A DNA stretch of 64,000 bases from Fulvivirga ulvae (GCF_021389975.1 NZ_CP089981.1:5233501-5297500), one strand, 5' to 3'; shown: positions 1 through 9,302, counted from the stretch's first letter. The notes: generated from the sequence alone by a model not told the origin. A program made the numbers and translations.

Positions 1-1926
1 GAGTACTTTTTTGCGGAGAAAAACAAATGGTTGGAGAGTCATTTTTATCCATCCGATAATGGGATTTCTTTATTCATCCGAGATGTAACCGAGCAAAAGT
101 CAGCTGAAGAACGGCTGGCTAACAGTGAGAAGTACTTTAGGACACTAATTGAAAACAGTGCCAATGCTATTGTATTAATGGATAGTGAAGGTAATGTCAG
201 GTACCAAAGTCCTTCAACAGTTAGGGTAAGCGGGTATTCGCTTACTCAAATACTTGAAATAGACTGGCTTGATCTGGTACATCCTGATGATCGGAATAAT
301 GTTGTGAGAATCTTTAAGAATGTACTTCGGTCACCTGGAAAATTATTGCGCTCTGAGTACAGGTTTAAGCATAGAAGCGGCCGGTATATATGGGTAGAAG
401 GTTACTATATCAATTTGCTGGAAGATTCGAATATAGGTGCCATTGTCTATAATTATTATGATGTAACAGAAAGAGTTAAAACTCAGCAGGCCATCAGTCA
501 TGAGAAATACCTTTCAGATTCTATCATTAATAGTTTGCCGGGTATTTTCTATTTATATGACAGACATGGCAGGTTTATTCGCTGGAATGAAAATTTTGAA
601 ATAATATCAGAATATTCTTCCGAAGAAGTGAGCCAGATGCACCCCCTCGATTTTTTTGATGATAAGGATAAAGAGCTTTTGAGGGGTAAAATTGAATCAG
701 TATTCGTAAAAGGGAAGGATGATGTTGAATCTTATTTTTTCACTAAAACCGGGAAAAAAATCGCCTATTACTTTACTGGATGCAGCGTACGTATTGAAGG
801 GCAGGAGTACCTTATAGGGATGGGTATTGATATTACTCAAAGACTTGAAGCGGAAACTAAAGCTTTGGCAGAGTATCGCGAAAAGGAAACTACCTTAAAT
901 AGAATAAATGATGCGGTATTTTCCCTGAACAGATCCTGGGAGTATACATTTTTAAATGATGCAGCCTTAAAAATCCACCCATTGGGAAGAAGTAAAACTA
1001 TCGGCAAGACTTTTCTCGCAGTTCATCCCGAGTTGGAGGAGAGCCCTTTCTATAAAATGTTCGAGCAGGCCATGCAGACCAAAGAAGTGCTGGAGACCGA
1101 GGGTTATTATTCTTCCTTGCAATTATGGTTTTCTGCAAAAGCTTATCCCTCGGATGACGGTTTAACCATATTTTTCAGAGACATTTCAGAAAAGAAAGAA
1201 GCAGAGCAGGAAATTCTGGGGCTTATTAATGATCTTCAGGAAAAAAACAGGAACCTCAGGCAGTTCTCTTACATTGTTTCACACAATTTAAGGGCCCCTC
1301 TAGCCAATATCCTGGGGCTTGCCGAAATTATCAATCAAAGTGCCGAAGTTGATAAAACCTGTATTCAGGCAATGGCAGGTGAGGCACAACGTCTTGATAG
1401 GGTGGTGAGAGATATTAATTCAATTATTTCTGTTAGAGAAGTTGAAACTGACAAAACTGAACCCGTATCATTTAAAGAAGAGTTTAAATGGGCTGTAAAT
1501 CAACTGTCAGCTGATGTTGATTTATCTTCCGCTACTATTTCAGATAATTTTCATATTACTCATATTGACTCTCTGAAGAACTACATTCGTAATATCATGT
1601 TATATCTGCTATCTAATGCAATAATATACAAACATACCGATCGCGAACCTGTTGTTCATGTACAAACCAGTAATGAAGGATCATTTGTTTGTTTGTCAGT
1701 TCAGGACAACGGGAGAGGGATAGATCTGAAGAAATATGGAGATAAGATATTTGGACTTTATAAACGATTTCATAACGATGATTCCATGTCAGGCAGGGGT
1801 GTGGGGCTTAATATGGTAAAGACAATGACCGAGTCTCTTGGCGGGTATGTTGAGGTAACTAGCAAAGTGCACGAAGGCTCAGTTTTTAAGGTATGTCTTC
1901 CCCGTTTCAATAAAATGGAAAAATAA
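1..1926 (+). CDS. Multi-PAS sensor histidine kinase, 5' end outside the window
   Basis: The reading frame is open from base 1, so the first in-frame start (TTG at 31) is not the real one and the N-terminus is missing. The visible 641 residues hold the tail of one PAS domain (ending in an IRDVTEQK-like linker), three further PAS domains (roughly residues 45-160, 170-290, 300-410), each ending in a D[IV][ST]E/Q-type linker, then a HisKA domain with the phospho-accepting His in VSHNLRAP, and an HATPase_c domain with N-box (LLSNAIIYKH), G1 (DNGRGID) and G2 (GRGVGLNMVK) boxes. No membrane segment is visible, so the sensor part seen is cytoplasmic. The next gene is a single receiver domain starting 4 bases after the stop, its probable phosphotransfer partner. 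The input signal cannot be inferred. The family call is secure. Confidence 0.93.
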   Translation, partial: EYFFAEKNKWLESHFYPSDNGISLFIRDVTEQKSAEERLANSEKYFRTLIENSANAIVLMDSEGNVRYQSPSTVRVSGYSLTQILEIDWLDLVHPDDRNNVVRIFKNVLRSPGKLLRSEYRFKHRSGRYIWVEGYYINLLEDSNIGAIVYNYYDVTERVKTQQAISHEKYLSDSIINSLPGIFYLYDRHGRFIRWNENFEIISEYSSEEVSQMHPLDFFDDKDKELLRGKIESVFVKGKDDVESYFFTKTGKKIAYYFTGCSVRIEGQEYLIGMGIDITQRLEAETKALAEYREKETTLNRINDAVFSLNRSWEYTFLNDAALKIHPLGRSKTIGKTFLAVHPELEESPFYKMFEQAMQTKEVLETEGYYSSLQLWFSAKAYPSDDGLTIFFRDISEKKEAEQEILGLINDLQEKNRNLRQFSYIVSHNLRAPLANILGLAEIINQSAEVDKTCIQAMAGEAQRLDRVVRDINSIISVREVETDKTEPVSFKEEFKWAVNQLSADVDLSSATISDNFHITHIDSLKNYIRNIMLYLLSNAIIYKHTDREPVVHVQTSNEGSFVCLSVQDNGRGIDLKKYGDKIFGLYKRFHNDDSMSGRGVGLNMVKTMTESLGGYVEVTSKVHEGSVFKVCLPRFNKMEK

Positions 1927-1930
1927 CTAA

Positions 1931-2305
1931 ATGAACAGAAATGTCTTGCTTATAGATGATGATCCTATAGCGAATATGATCAATAAGGAATTATTTAAAA
2001 TTAAAGGTCATAGTGTAGTTACTTATACCAATCCCAAGGAGGCATTGGTGTATCTTAAATCTATTATACCAACATCAGAATTTATACCTGAGATCATACT
2101 GTTGGATATCAATATGCCTGAAATGGACGGGTGGGAATTTTTAGATGATTATCGAAATACATCATTTGCTTTGAATAGCAACTGCAGGCTGTTTATGCTT
2201 ACTTCATCAATTGATCCTGAAGACAAATATAAATCTACACTATACCCCGTTGTAAAAGGCTTTATTTCAAAACCATTAACAGTGGAATGGATTGAAAAGC
2301 TTTGA
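1931..2305 (+). CDS. Single-domain response regulator (CheY-like receiver)
   Basis: This 124-residue protein is a receiver domain only. It has the acidic pocket IDDDP near the N-terminus, the phospho-acceptor Asp in LLDINMPEMDGW, the conserved Thr/Ser in MLTSS and the Lys in SKP near the C-terminus. The gene begins 4 bases after the upstream kinase stop, so the two are almost certainly cotranscribed and act as a pair. No DNA-binding output domain is present; output must be through protein contact or a phosphorelay. It resembles the stand-alone regulators common beside PAS kinases in Cytophagales. Confidence 0.93.
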   Translation: MNRNVLLIDDDPIANMINKELFKIKGHSVVTYTNPKEALVYLKSIIPTSEFIPEIILLDINMPEMDGWEFLDDYRNTSFALNSNCRLFMLTSSIDPEDKYKSTLYPVVKGFISKPLTVEWIEKL

Positions 2306-2674
2306 CTTGCAGCATTTTCCCCTTCTATGTTGAAATCTTTTTCTTGAGATACCTTTGGTTTTCTGGTTACCGGGCAGTTTTTGGATCAGGTGGAATTTCT
2401 GGGGAGACACAAACTTTTTGCTTCTGTATTTGACAGAAAGTTGTTAATAGCAATCGGCAAAAGTAGTAAGCAAATCAGGGTGAAATAGCAATGGGGTAGT
2501 TTTGTCCTGTTTCACGGGTAAGCCTTACGTTGGGAGTTCTTGTTTTTCCGATTCACTCACTCGACAGGTTTTTACACCTTATCACATGGTGCTGATTGGT
2601 GAGTTATAATAGGCATAAAAAAAACCGCTTAAAATATTTTTAAGCGGTTTTAGTGTTGCTTGACTTGTGTCGTG
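2306..2674. other. Gene-free stretch between response regulator and tRNA-Asp
   Basis: No credible reading frame on either strand. Apart from the hairpin at 2617-2651 (terminator of the tRNA on the minus strand) I see no repeat or recognisable element. It could hold a terminator for the kinase/regulator operon, but no clear hairpin with a T-run follows the stop at 2305. Confidence 0.6.
2617..2651 (-). terminator. Intrinsic terminator of tRNA-Asp
   Basis: A near-perfect inverted repeat (AAAACCGCTTAAAA and TTTTAAGCGGTTTT, 3-base loop) lies just past the 3' end of the tRNA. Read on the minus strand it is followed by eight T residues (A-run at 2617-2624 on the plus strand). Confidence 0.85.
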
Positions 2675-2748
2675 CGGTCTGGACGGGACTCGAACCCGCG
2701 ACCTCCTGCGTGACAGGCAGGCATTCTAACCAGCTGAACTACCAGACC
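2675..2748 (-). tRNA. tRNA-Asp (anticodon GTC)
   Basis: Read on the minus strand: acceptor stem GGTCTGG pairs with CCAGACC, followed by discriminator G (expected for tRNA-Asp). The D arm has AGCTGG, the anticodon stem CCTGC/GCAGG closes a loop CTGTCAC with anticodon GTC, and the T arm is GCGGG-TTCGAGT-CCCGT. CCA is not encoded. Length is 74 nt. A terminator follows directly. Confidence 0.97.
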
Positions 2749-2899
2749 ATTTTAAATGTGTTTTTAAGCCCTTTCGTTTAAGGTGATGCAAATGTATACT
2801 TACCTTTTTTTAAATGCAACACCTGACTTAAATTTATTTAATTTTTTTTGATGCCCTTTTAAAATACCTCATATGCTTACCAAAAGTAAATATTAGTTC

Positions 2900-2907
2900 T
2901 AATTTTG
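2900..2907 (+). promoter_or_regulatory. Probable -7 promoter element of accA
   Basis: TAATTTTG matches the Bacteroidota housekeeping -7 consensus TAnnTTTG exactly and lies 19 bases upstream of the accA start codon. A -33 TTG-type element is not obvious, so this is a moderate call. Confidence 0.5.
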
Positions 2908-2926
2908 TACCCTTAACTAAACAGAC

Positions 2927-3874
2927 ATGCTATTGGATTTCGAAAAACCCATTGCAGAGTTAGAAGCTAAGTTGGAAGACATGAAAAAGATCGCTCAGGA
3001 GAGCGATGTGGATGTCAAGGATGCTGTAAAATCTCTGGAAACTAAGATTAAAAATCTGAAAAAGGAAACATTTAGTAACCTCACACGCTGGCAGCGTGTT
3101 CAACTGTCAAGACATCCTGAGCGTCCTTATACGCTTGACTATATCTATGAGATGTCTGATGATTTTATTGAACTTCACGGAGACAGAACCGTGAAGGATG
3201 ATAAAGCCATAGTAGGAGGTTTTGCTACTATAAGTAAACAGACTTTCATGATTATCGGTCAGCAAAAAGGGCGTAATACCAAGCAAAGACAGCTACGCAA
3301 CTTTGGGATGGCCAACCCTGAGGGTTATAGAAAAGCCCTTCGTTTGATGAAGATGGCTGAAAAATTTAATAAACCTATTATTACATTAATAGATACTCCG
3401 GGTGCATTTCCCGGGCTTGAAGCTGAGGAAAGGGGACAAGGGGAGGCTATAGCCCGTAATCTTAAAGAGATGTTTATGCTCAAAGTGCCTGTTATATGTA
3501 TTGTAATTGGTGAGGGAGCATCAGGAGGAGCGTTGGGCATTGCTATAGGTGATAAAGTACTTATGCTCGAGAATACCTGGTACTCAGTGATATCGCCGGA
3601 AAACTGTTCCACCATCCTTTGGAGAAGTTGGGATTACAAAGAGCAGGCTGCTGAAGCCATGCGCGTAACATCCCATGATATGCTTGACCTGAAACTTATC
3701 GATGGTATCATCAATGAGCCACTTGGTGGTGCTCACACAGATCTTAAGGGGATGTCTAAGGAGATGAAAAAGGTTATACTTGAGCATACAAAAGAACTCC
3801 AGGCCATGACTCCAGAAGAAAGGATTGAGAAGAGGATAGATAAGTTCTGTCAAATGGGTGTAGTAAAAGAGTAA
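2927..3874 (+). CDS. accA: Acetyl-CoA carboxylase carboxyltransferase subunit alpha
   Basis: AccA pairs with AccD to transfer CO2 from carboxybiotin (on AccB) to acetyl-CoA, giving malonyl-CoA, the first committed step of fatty acid synthesis in the cytoplasm. The 315 residues equal the usual family length. The N-terminal helical region (FEKPIAELEAKLEDM) and the crotonase-fold core with DTPGAFPG, ERGQGEAIARNL and GEGASGGALGI are all present; the last forms the oxyanion/CoA pocket. The ATG at 2927 follows the promoter motif and matches the family start. It stands alone between a tRNA on the other strand and a terminator, so it is monocistronic; accD and accBC are not in the window. Confidence 0.97.
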   Translation: MLLDFEKPIAELEAKLEDMKKIAQESDVDVKDAVKSLETKIKNLKKETFSNLTRWQRVQLSRHPERPYTLDYIYEMSDDFIELHGDRTVKDDKAIVGGFATISKQTFMIIGQQKGRNTKQRQLRNFGMANPEGYRKALRLMKMAEKFNKPIITLIDTPGAFPGLEAEERGQGEAIARNLKEMFMLKVPVICIVIGEGASGGALGIAIGDKVLMLENTWYSVISPENCSTILWRSWDYKEQAAEAMRVTSHDMLDLKLIDGIINEPLGGAHTDLKGMSKEMKKVILEHTKELQAMTPEERIEKRIDKFCQMGVVKE

Positions 3875-3900
3875 GCTCATAAAAAAATCTTTATAAATTT

Positions 3901-3930
3901 AAGCCACAGGACCTGTCTTGTGGCTTTTTA
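3901..3930 (+). terminator. Intrinsic terminator after accA
   Basis: AAGCCACA and TGTGGCTT form an 8-bp stem with a partly paired 10-base loop, followed by a T5 run, 26 bases after the accA stop. Confidence 0.8.
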
Positions 3931-4041
3931 ATTGTTATTCGTACATGCCGAAAGAAGGATAATTGTGCCTGATCAATGATTGAAATTAGGTAGTGTGGAT
4001 AATACAATAGTAATTGGAAAGAGATTAATGAAGAGAGATTT

Positions 4042-4884
4042 ATGAATTTACATGTAATTAATACAGGATATTTTAAACTCGACGGTGGTGCAATGTTTGG
4101 CGTTGTACCCAAATCTTTATGGTCAAGAACCAACCCTGCTGATGAAAATAATATGTGCAGTTGGGCTATGCGATGTTTACTGATAGAGGATGGTGATCAA
4201 CTCATATTGATAGACAATGGTATCGGCAATAAGCAGAGTGATAAGTTTTTTAGTCATTATGATTTACATGGAGATGCCAGTCTTCAGAAATCCCTGAACC
4301 AGGCAGGTTTTAGTCATGATGATATCACTGATATGTTTCTTACACACCTACATTTTGATCATTGCGGTGGAGGTGTGAAGTATAATGGGCAGGATAAGTT
4401 AGAGCTGGTGTTCAAAAATGCTAAATACTGGTCCAATGAAAGTCACTGGCAGTGGGCAACAGAACCTAATGCACGGGAAAAGGCAAGCTTTTTGAAAGAA
4501 AATATTGTGCCCATGCAGGAAAGCGGCCATTTGAATTTTGTTCCCCTTGATGGCAGTTCACCTTTTTCTCAATTTGATATTATTACCGCTGACGGGCATA
4601 CTGATAAGCAAATGATCCCCAGGATCAGCTATAAGGATCGCGTAATTGTTTTTATGGCTGACCTGCTTCCTTCCACAGGTCATATTCCGCTTCCCTATGT
4701 AATGGGCTATGATACACGCCCATTACTTACATTATCAGAAAAGGAGGCTTTTCTCAAAGAAGCTGCAGATAATGAATACATACTTTTTCTGGAGCATGAT
4801 CCTGTAAATGAATGCTGTACCGTAAAGCATACTGAAAAAGGCGTAAGGCTGGACAAAACCTTTTCTCTAAAGGAGGTGCTTTGA
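4042..4884 (+). CDS. Metallo-beta-lactamase-fold hydrolase
   Basis: The 280-residue protein has the MBL-fold zinc motif HLHFDHCGG (residues about 103-111), the later metal-ligand Asp region (FMADLLPST) and a C-terminal His (LEHDP). This is the arrangement of single-domain MBL hydrolases such as the YtnP/lactonase-like group; the substrate cannot be read from the sequence. No signal peptide, so cytoplasmic. The stop overlaps the start of the patatin gene by one base (TGATG) and the patatin gene overlaps hutU, so the three are one translationally coupled operon. Lactone, thioester or other ester hydrolysis are all possible. Confidence 0.88.
   Translation: MNLHVINTGYFKLDGGAMFGVVPKSLWSRTNPADENNMCSWAMRCLLIEDGDQLILIDNGIGNKQSDKFFSHYDLHGDASLQKSLNQAGFSHDDITDMFLTHLHFDHCGGGVKYNGQDKLELVFKNAKYWSNESHWQWATEPNAREKASFLKENIVPMQESGHLNFVPLDGSSPFSQFDIITADGHTDKQMIPRISYKDRVIVFMADLLPSTGHIPLPYVMGYDTRPLLTLSEKEAFLKEAADNEYILFLEHDPVNECCTVKHTEKGVRLDKTFSLKEVL
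4871..4878 (+). promoter_or_regulatory. Strong Shine-Dalgarno deciding the patatin start
   Basis: AGGAGGTG, a near-perfect anti-SD match inside the last codons of the MBL gene, ends 5 bases before ATG 4884. It supports ATG 4884 over the in-frame TTG at 4881. Such perfect SD sequences are unusual in Bacteroidota. Confidence 0.7.
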
Positions 4885-5651
4885 TGAAAGTGGGACTGGT
4901 ATTATCCGGTGGCGGGGCACGCGGAATTGCTCACCTTGGGGTTATAAAAGCTCTTCAGGAAGCTGGTATTAACTTTTCAGAGATATCAGGAACCAGTGCA
5001 GGCTCAATAGTCGGTGCTCTTTTCTCATATGGTTATACCACTGATGACATCCTTGATATTGTTAAAGAGGTCAAAGCCTTTCGGTTCTTGCAACCCGCCA
5101 TGAGTTGGAGGGGGATTCTCAAAATGGATGTAATGCATAAATTCCTGGAGAAATACATACCTCAAAATAACTTTGAAGCACTGAAAATTCCTCTACATGT
5201 TGCAGCAACCAACCTAAGGACCGGTTTAACTGAGTTTTTTAGCACGGGTAAGCTCATTGGGGCCATATGTGCTTCATCGTGCATACCCGTATTATTTGAT
5301 CCTATCGAATTTGAAGGAGAACTTTATATTGACGGAGGTATATTGAATAACCTGCCTTGCGAGCCTTTGAGAAAGAATTGTGATGTAATTATAGGCTCAC
5401 ATTCCAATCCGATTGATCATAATTTTGAGCCTAAAAATGCTCGCTTGGTTATGGAGAGAGCGTTATTGCTGGCAATCGGCTGTAATGTCTACAGCAGAAG
5501 TAGCCAATGCGATTTTTTTATAGAACCTTTGGGGCTTGAAAGTTATAAAGTGCTTGATCTGACCAATGTTGATGATATTTATAAGATAGGATACGAACAA
5601 GCCGTAAAGCAGATAAAAGAACAAAAAATAACAGAAACCTGTAAAGTATGA
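4884..5651 (+). CDS. Patatin-like phospholipase
   Basis: Patatin-type serine acyl hydrolases cleave acyl esters of phospholipids with a Ser-Asp dyad. All three hallmarks are here: the oxyanion hole GGGARG at residues 8-13, the nucleophile elbow GTSAG near residue 38, and the dyad Asp in DGGILNN near residue 150. At 255 residues it is the short bacterial RssA/YchK-like form without a membrane barrel or signal peptide. The start ATG 4884 overlaps the MBL stop and the 3' end overlaps the hutU start by 4 bases. Its link to histidine breakdown is not obvious; a role in lipid turnover is the family default. Confidence 0.94.
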   Translation: MKVGLVLSGGGARGIAHLGVIKALQEAGINFSEISGTSAGSIVGALFSYGYTTDDILDIVKEVKAFRFLQPAMSWRGILKMDVMHKFLEKYIPQNNFEALKIPLHVAATNLRTGLTEFFSTGKLIGAICASSCIPVLFDPIEFEGELYIDGGILNNLPCEPLRKNCDVIIGSHSNPIDHNFEPKNARLVMERALLLAIGCNVYSRSSQCDFFIEPLGLESYKVLDLTNVDDIYKIGYEQAVKQIKEQKITETCKV

Positions 5652-7639
5652 ATTTTAAAGAGCTGATACTTCAGGGCATACCTGATGAATTGCCCGCAAA
5701 AAAAGAGTATGATAAAGAGGTGAACCATGCACCCAAGCGGAAGGAAATATTGAGTAAGGATGAGAAGGAGTTGGCCTTACGAAATGCTTTGAGGTATTTT
5801 GAGCCACGTCATCATAGTATCCTGGTTGATGAATTCAGGGAAGAGCTGGATAAATTTGGCAGGATATACATGTATCGTTTCAGACCTGACTATGAAATGT
5901 ATGCCCGGTCAATAAATGAGTATCCTCACCAGTCTAAGCAAGCCGCGGCTATTATGATGATGATCCAGAACAATCTTGACCCGGCTGTCGCGCAGCACCC
6001 GTATGAATTGATTACGTATGGAGGAAACGGAGCAGTTTTTCAAAACTGGGCGCAATATCTGCTTACTATGCAGTATTTATCAATAATGACCGACGAGCAG
6101 ACACTCCACATGTATTCCGGTCATCCGATGGGGCTTTTCCCGTCTTCAAAGGATGCTCCGAGAGTAGTGGTGACGAATGGAATGATGATCCCTAATTATT
6201 CAAAACCGGATGATTGGGAGAAGTTTAACGCTCTTGGGGTAACTCAATATGGACAAATGACCGCCGGTTCGTACATGTATATAGGGCCGCAGGGTATAGT
6301 CCATGGCACCACCATTACTGTGTTGAATGCTGGTAGAAAAATCTCAAAGGGTGGTGAAGATCTGACAGGAAAAGTGTTTGTGACTTCCGGGCTTGGAGGA
6401 ATGAGCGGAGCTCAGCCCAAAGCTGGTAATATTGCCGGTTGTATTTCTGTAGTGGCAGAGGTAAACCCAAAAGCCACGCATACCAGGCATTCTCAAGGCT
6501 GGGTGGATGAAGTTGTAGATAACATTGAAGGCCTGGTAAAAAGGGTTAAACAAGCGAAAGAGAATAAAGAAGTTGTTTCCATAGCCTACCAGGGCAATGT
6601 AGTTGATATATGGGAGGAATTTGACAGACAAAATATTCATATTGACCTGGGGTCCGACCAGACATCTTTGCATAATCCATGGGCAGGAGGCTACTACCCG
6701 GTAACACTTGGCTTTGAAGAGGCCAACCAGATGATGGCTAATGAACCTGTAAAATTCAAAGACCATGTTCAGGAATCGCTGAGAAGACAGGCCGCAGCCA
6801 TTAACAGGCATACAGCAAAGGGAACATACTTTTTTGATTATGGCAATGCATTTCTGCTGGAAGCTTCAAGGGCCGGTGCAGATGTAATGGCAGATAATGG
6901 TATTGATTTCAGGTATCCTTCTTATGTGCAGGATATCATGGGGCCGATGTGTTTTGATTATGGCTTTGGACCGTTCCGCTGGGTTTGTACCAGTGGTAAG
7001 CCCGGGGATTTAGCCAAAACTGATGAAATTGCTGCTAATGTGTTGGAAGAAATTATGAAAAATTCCCCCGAGCGCATTCAACAGCAAATGGCTGATAATA
7101 TTAAATGGATCAAAGCTGCAGGCGAGAATAAGTTGGTTGTAGGCTCCCAGGCGAGGATACTGTATGCAGATGCTGAAGGCAGAGCGAAGATAGCCACTGC
7201 TTTTAATGATGCAATTAGGAAGGGAGAAATAGGAGAGGTGGTATTAGGCAGGGACCATCATGATGTTTCCGGGACTGACAGCCCCTACAGAGAGACATCC
7301 AACATTTATGATGGCTCTAGGTTTACCGCTGATATGGCTATCCACAATGTTATTGGAGACTCCTTCCGGGGAGCAACCTGGGTATCAATCCACAATGGTG
7401 GTGGAGTAGGTTGGGGAGAGGTGATCAACGGTGGCTTTGGTATGCTGCTTGACGGGACAGAAGACGCTCAAAGAAAACTGGAGAATATGCTGTTTTATGA
7501 CGTTAATAATGGCATAGCCCGAAGAAGTTGGGCCAGAAATGATGAAGCCATGTTTGCAATAAAACGGGCCATGGAGAGGAATGGTCAGTTAAAGGTGACT
7601 ATACCTAACCTGGTGGATGAATCAATTTTAAAGGGATAA
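5648..7639 (+). CDS. hutU: Urocanate hydratase (long Bacteroidota form)
   Basis: Urocanase converts urocanate to 4-imidazolone-5-propionate, the second step of histidine degradation, using tightly bound NAD as electrophile. The family core is clear: an NAD-binding glycine-rich stretch GLGGMSGAQPKA, the conserved FDYGNAF region, the GPFRWVCTSG region and the signature GGGVGWGE near the C-terminus. At 663 residues it is about 100 longer than the classical 550-560 residue enzyme; the extra length lies in the N-terminal part and in inserts, as in other Bacteroidota urocanases. ATG 5648 overlaps the patatin stop (ATGA). hutH, hutI and hutG homologues are not adjacent, so the pathway is split in this genome or the operon has another role. 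Confidence 0.95.
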   Translation: MNFKELILQGIPDELPAKKEYDKEVNHAPKRKEILSKDEKELALRNALRYFEPRHHSILVDEFREELDKFGRIYMYRFRPDYEMYARSINEYPHQSKQAAAIMMMIQNNLDPAVAQHPYELITYGGNGAVFQNWAQYLLTMQYLSIMTDEQTLHMYSGHPMGLFPSSKDAPRVVVTNGMMIPNYSKPDDWEKFNALGVTQYGQMTAGSYMYIGPQGIVHGTTITVLNAGRKISKGGEDLTGKVFVTSGLGGMSGAQPKAGNIAGCISVVAEVNPKATHTRHSQGWVDEVVDNIEGLVKRVKQAKENKEVVSIAYQGNVVDIWEEFDRQNIHIDLGSDQTSLHNPWAGGYYPVTLGFEEANQMMANEPVKFKDHVQESLRRQAAAINRHTAKGTYFFDYGNAFLLEASRAGADVMADNGIDFRYPSYVQDIMGPMCFDYGFGPFRWVCTSGKPGDLAKTDEIAANVLEEIMKNSPERIQQQMADNIKWIKAAGENKLVVGSQARILYADAEGRAKIATAFNDAIRKGEIGEVVLGRDHHDVSGTDSPYRETSNIYDGSRFTADMAIHNVIGDSFRGATWVSIHNGGGVGWGEVINGGFGMLLDGTEDAQRKLENMLFYDVNNGIARRSWARNDEAMFAIKRAMERNGQLKVTIPNLVDESILKG

Positions 7640-7720
7640 AACACGGTTGATCGAAAATATACTTGAGCAAACAAAGAATTCAACATAATTTTGAAGCATA
7701 ACTAAAACAAACAACTAAAA

Positions 7721-8308
7721 ATGAAAAAAACATTACTTGCAGTTATTATGGTGGCGGCTGTTGTCAGCTTTGCACAGGCTCAGACAGAGCAGGGAAGTAT
7801 TTTGGCAGGAGGAAGTGTTTCCATGGAGTTTGAAAATAATAAACGAGAGACAGGGAGTACTACTGTTGACAGAGGTAACAGCTTTTATGCGTCATTTAAC
7901 CCTAATGTGGGGTACTTCTTTATGGATGGATTAGCCGTGGGTCTTGAATTGGGAGTATCGTCATCTACCTTTAAAGCCGACCAGTCTGACTATGAGAGCA
8001 GAAATACGTCATTGAGTTTTGGGCCTTTTGTAAAATACTATCACAAGAGCAACTTTTTTGGTTTAGGAAGTTTCGCAGTAGGATCTGCAAAAAGTGAAGT
8101 AGACGATAATGGAACAAGTGAGGTTAAGTATGGTTTATTCAACTGGAGGCTTGGTGCTGGGTATGCGGTATTTTTAAATGATCATGTCTCTTTGGAACCA
8201 ATGCTTTCTTATGGTTCCAATACGCTTAAAAACAAAGATGCTGATCCGGAAATTAAAACCCTTGATAATGGTTTGATGATAAGTGTTGGTTTCCAAATCT
8301 TTTTATAA
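7721..8308 (+). CDS. Outer-membrane beta-barrel protein
   Basis: A 195-residue protein with a clean signal peptide (MKKTLLAVIMVAAVVSFAQAQ, cleavage after AQA-Q) followed by alternating amphipathic beta strands rich in Gly and aromatic residues, ending in FQIFL with a terminal hydrophobic residue as expected for BAM substrates. It fits small 8-stranded OprF/OmpX-like barrels. Function unknown. It is followed by its own hairpin terminator and starts a cluster of five such genes. Confidence 0.8.
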   Translation: MKKTLLAVIMVAAVVSFAQAQTEQGSILAGGSVSMEFENNKRETGSTTVDRGNSFYASFNPNVGYFFMDGLAVGLELGVSSSTFKADQSDYESRNTSLSFGPFVKYYHKSNFFGLGSFAVGSAKSEVDDNGTSEVKYGLFNWRLGAGYAVFLNDHVSLEPMLSYGSNTLKNKDADPEIKTLDNGLMISVGFQIFL

Positions 8309-8322
8309 TAAAATTTATTAAG

Positions 8323-8359
8323 ATTCCTGTTTTGGGAGAAGTATTCTCAAAACAGGAAT
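8323..8359 (+). terminator. Probable terminator after the first barrel gene
   Basis: ATTCCTGTTTTG pairs with CAAAACAGGAAT (12 bp, 13-base loop). The following tract (TCCCTCCGTTTTGC) has only a weak T-run, so termination strength is uncertain. Confidence 0.6.
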
Positions 8360-8586
8360 TCCCTCCGTTTTGCTATTTTACTTTCCTTTGCTTGAATTAT
8401 TGAAAATAGGTTTGTTAATTGCATTGTTTTGCGATTAAAATTTTTAACTATTTTTATTTTATCCTATCGGAGTTTTACTTTTTAACTAAATCTTGGTCTC
8501 CGAAGTATATAAATCTGGAAAATTTACTAATGGCTTTATTAGAAAATAGAACCAGCCGATGGTATTTATTTTAACAATCAACAACT

Positions 8587-9237
8587 ATGAAAAGAACTCT
8601 ATTTTCTGTTTTGGCAGTAATTGCATTTGTTACGATAACTAATGCTCAAGTTAAACTTGGTGTAAAAGCCGGAGCCAACCTGGCTGATCTGACATCCTCC
8701 GAAGACGATTTTGAAGTTGAAAACAGACTAAGCTTTCATTTTGGAGGATATCTGGAGCTGTTAATAACGGATCGATTTAGTATTCAACCAGAGCTGATTT
8801 TTTCGGGGCAAGGAGCAAAGGCCGAATATTCAGAGACAGTAGAGGATTTTGGATTTACGTATACTTATTCATATGAAGACAAGGTGAACTTAAATTACCT
8901 GAATATTCCGGTTCTGTTTAAGTTCAGTCCAACCGAGAGGTTTTACATTGGAGGTGGCCCTCAAGCAGGGGTTTTATTAAGTGCCAAAAATAAATTTACC
9001 TACACCTTTACCGGTTCAGGACTTTCTGAATCAGAATCTGGTGAAGAGGATATCATTGATGAATTGAATCAAATAGATCTGTCTGTTGCAATAGGGGCAG
9101 GAGTTGAACTGGAAAACGGGCTGAACTTTAGTCTTCGCTACAATTATGGACTTACAGATATTGCTGAAGAAAATGATGGTGATCCTGTTAGAAACTCGGT
9201 GATACAGGCAACAGCTGGATTTACCTTTTTGAAATAA
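8587..9237 (+). CDS. PorT-like outer-membrane beta-barrel protein
   Basis: 216 residues with signal peptide (MKRTLFSVLAVIAFVTITNAQ) and the outer-membrane beta-barrel pattern of PF13568: GVKAGANLADL after cleavage, then FSIQPELIFS, YLNIPVLFKF, FYIGGGPQAG and a final strand ATAGFTFLK. It is a distant paralogue of the two proteins at 10.3-11.6 kb. The family name comes from PorT of Porphyromonas, but most members, probably including this one, have no assigned function. A long acidic loop (SEDDFEVEN, EEDIIDEL) faces the outside or periplasm. Confidence 0.85.
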   Translation: MKRTLFSVLAVIAFVTITNAQVKLGVKAGANLADLTSSEDDFEVENRLSFHFGGYLELLITDRFSIQPELIFSGQGAKAEYSETVEDFGFTYTYSYEDKVNLNYLNIPVLFKFSPTERFYIGGGPQAGVLLSAKNKFTYTFTGSGLSESESGEEDIIDELNQIDLSVAIGAGVELENGLNFSLRYNYGLTDIAEENDGDPVRNSVIQATAGFTFLK

Positions 9238-9302
9238 GAGAGTATTTTTGAAATATTTATCTCCACCGATTGTTGTCCGCAGTTTCTGCTTGAAAACAAA
9301 AA

